Below are positions 5,474-5,855 of a DNA stretch of 5,855 nt, one piece after another. The stretch is from Clostridiales bacterium (lineage in GTDB: Bacteria; Bacillota_B; Dehalobacteriia; UBA4068), in the NCBI GenBank assembly GCA_009782975.1, contig WRIA01000046.1, positions 1 to 5,855 of the forward strand, in the 5' to 3' direction. The notes below the pieces were generated by a model. The model ran no database searches, was not told the origin of the DNA, and worked only from the letters and a program-made list of their open reading frames with translations. The translations under genes were made by a program, and so were the position numbers. Numbering within the stretch: the stretch's first letter is position 1; each line of letters begins with the position of its first letter.

Positions 5474-5855
5474 TCATTCCACAAACAGATAGCGGCCGCA
5501 TTTCTCGCAGCGTGTGTGTTCACCCTGCACCGTGCGCTTGAACAACATGGGGGTCACCTTGGTGCGGCAGCCGTCGCAGGCTTGGTTGCTATCCAGCTTA
5601 GCCACCGGCAAACCGGCAAACAAAGGTTTTTGATCCTCGTACCAGGCAAGATCAACGTCAGAGATCTGTAAAAGCAGATTCTCTTTATTTACGGCAAGTT
5701 CGGCAAGTTCGCTCTGCCAGCCTTGGCGTAAACTATTATACTCCTGGTATTTCCGACTCAACTGCTGATATTGTTCCTCAAGCTTCTGTTTTAACTGCTT
5801 GGCCTGGCGCAGACCCTGCTGAAATTCCTCCTGCTTTTGCTGCTGCTCCTGCGAA
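5474..5855 (-). CDS. C4-type zinc-ribbon coiled-coil protein (DUF164/COG1579 family), 5' end outside the window
   Basis: The reading frame is open to the window edge, so only the C-terminal 126 residues are seen; the TTG at 5761 is an internal leucine codon, not the start. The visible part begins with a Gln/Glu/Lys-rich coiled coil (residues 1 to about 75 of the fragment), then a zinc ribbon with CDGC and CEKC separated by 19 residues, and ends in GRYLFVE. Family members are about 230-240 residues long, with a long antiparallel coiled coil before the ribbon, so roughly half is present. They are widespread and are thought to bind nucleic acid or ribosomal components; the precise role here is not known. 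The gene is 135 bases upstream of the sigma factor gene on the same strand. No hairpin terminator is evident in that gap, though a T-rich tract follows the stop. Confidence 0.9.
   Translation of the reverse strand, partial: SQEQQQKQEEFQQGLRQAKQLKQKLEEQYQQLSRKYQEYNSLRQGWQSELAELAVNKENLLLQISDVDLAWYEDQKPLFAGLPVAKLDSNQACDGCRTKVTPMLFKRTVQGEHTRCEKCGRYLFVE

Overview
The window looks like a chromosomal piece of a member of the Bacillota (Firmicutes). The evidence is strong AGGAGG-type ribosome binding sites a few bases before nearly every start, vegetative promoters of the TTGxxx-N17/18-TAxxxT type with an extended TGn element, and a set of small housekeeping genes usual in that phylum. A Clostridia or Negativicutes relative is a reasonable guess, but the sequence alone does not fix the genus. 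Six of the seven genes lie on the minus strand. There are no tRNA or rRNA genes, insertion sequences, CRISPR arrays or phage genes.

Left half (1-3554), minus strand, read from right to left. A promoter at 3526-3554 drives a YbaK/EbsC-type aminoacyl-tRNA deacylase (3011-3496). Two bases after its stop comes a short QueG-like iron-sulfur protein (2259-3008). After a 155-base gap with a possible second promoter comes a 658-residue protein (127-2103) that I do not recognise. It has a basic N-terminus, a long coiled coil, and a proline-rich region built from 57-residue repeats and a recurring acidic/leucine motif. A good intrinsic terminator (18-70) closes the unit.

Middle (3555-4134). rpsT, for ribosomal protein S20, is the only plus-strand gene. 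It has its own extended -10 promoter, a leader of roughly 100 bases, a near-perfect Shine-Dalgarno sequence and a hairpin terminator. That terminator lies between convergent genes and may work in both directions.

Right half (4135-5855), minus strand. An ECF-type sigma factor (4784-5338) is followed by a single-pass membrane protein (4135-4704) whose position and topology suggest a regulator of that sigma factor, though it lacks the usual zinc-binding anti-sigma motif. Upstream, at the window edge, is the C-terminal part of a coiled-coil C4 zinc-ribbon protein (5474-5855).

The two least explained items are the repeat-bearing 658-residue protein and the sigma factor/membrane protein pair. No new defence or mobile system could be supported.
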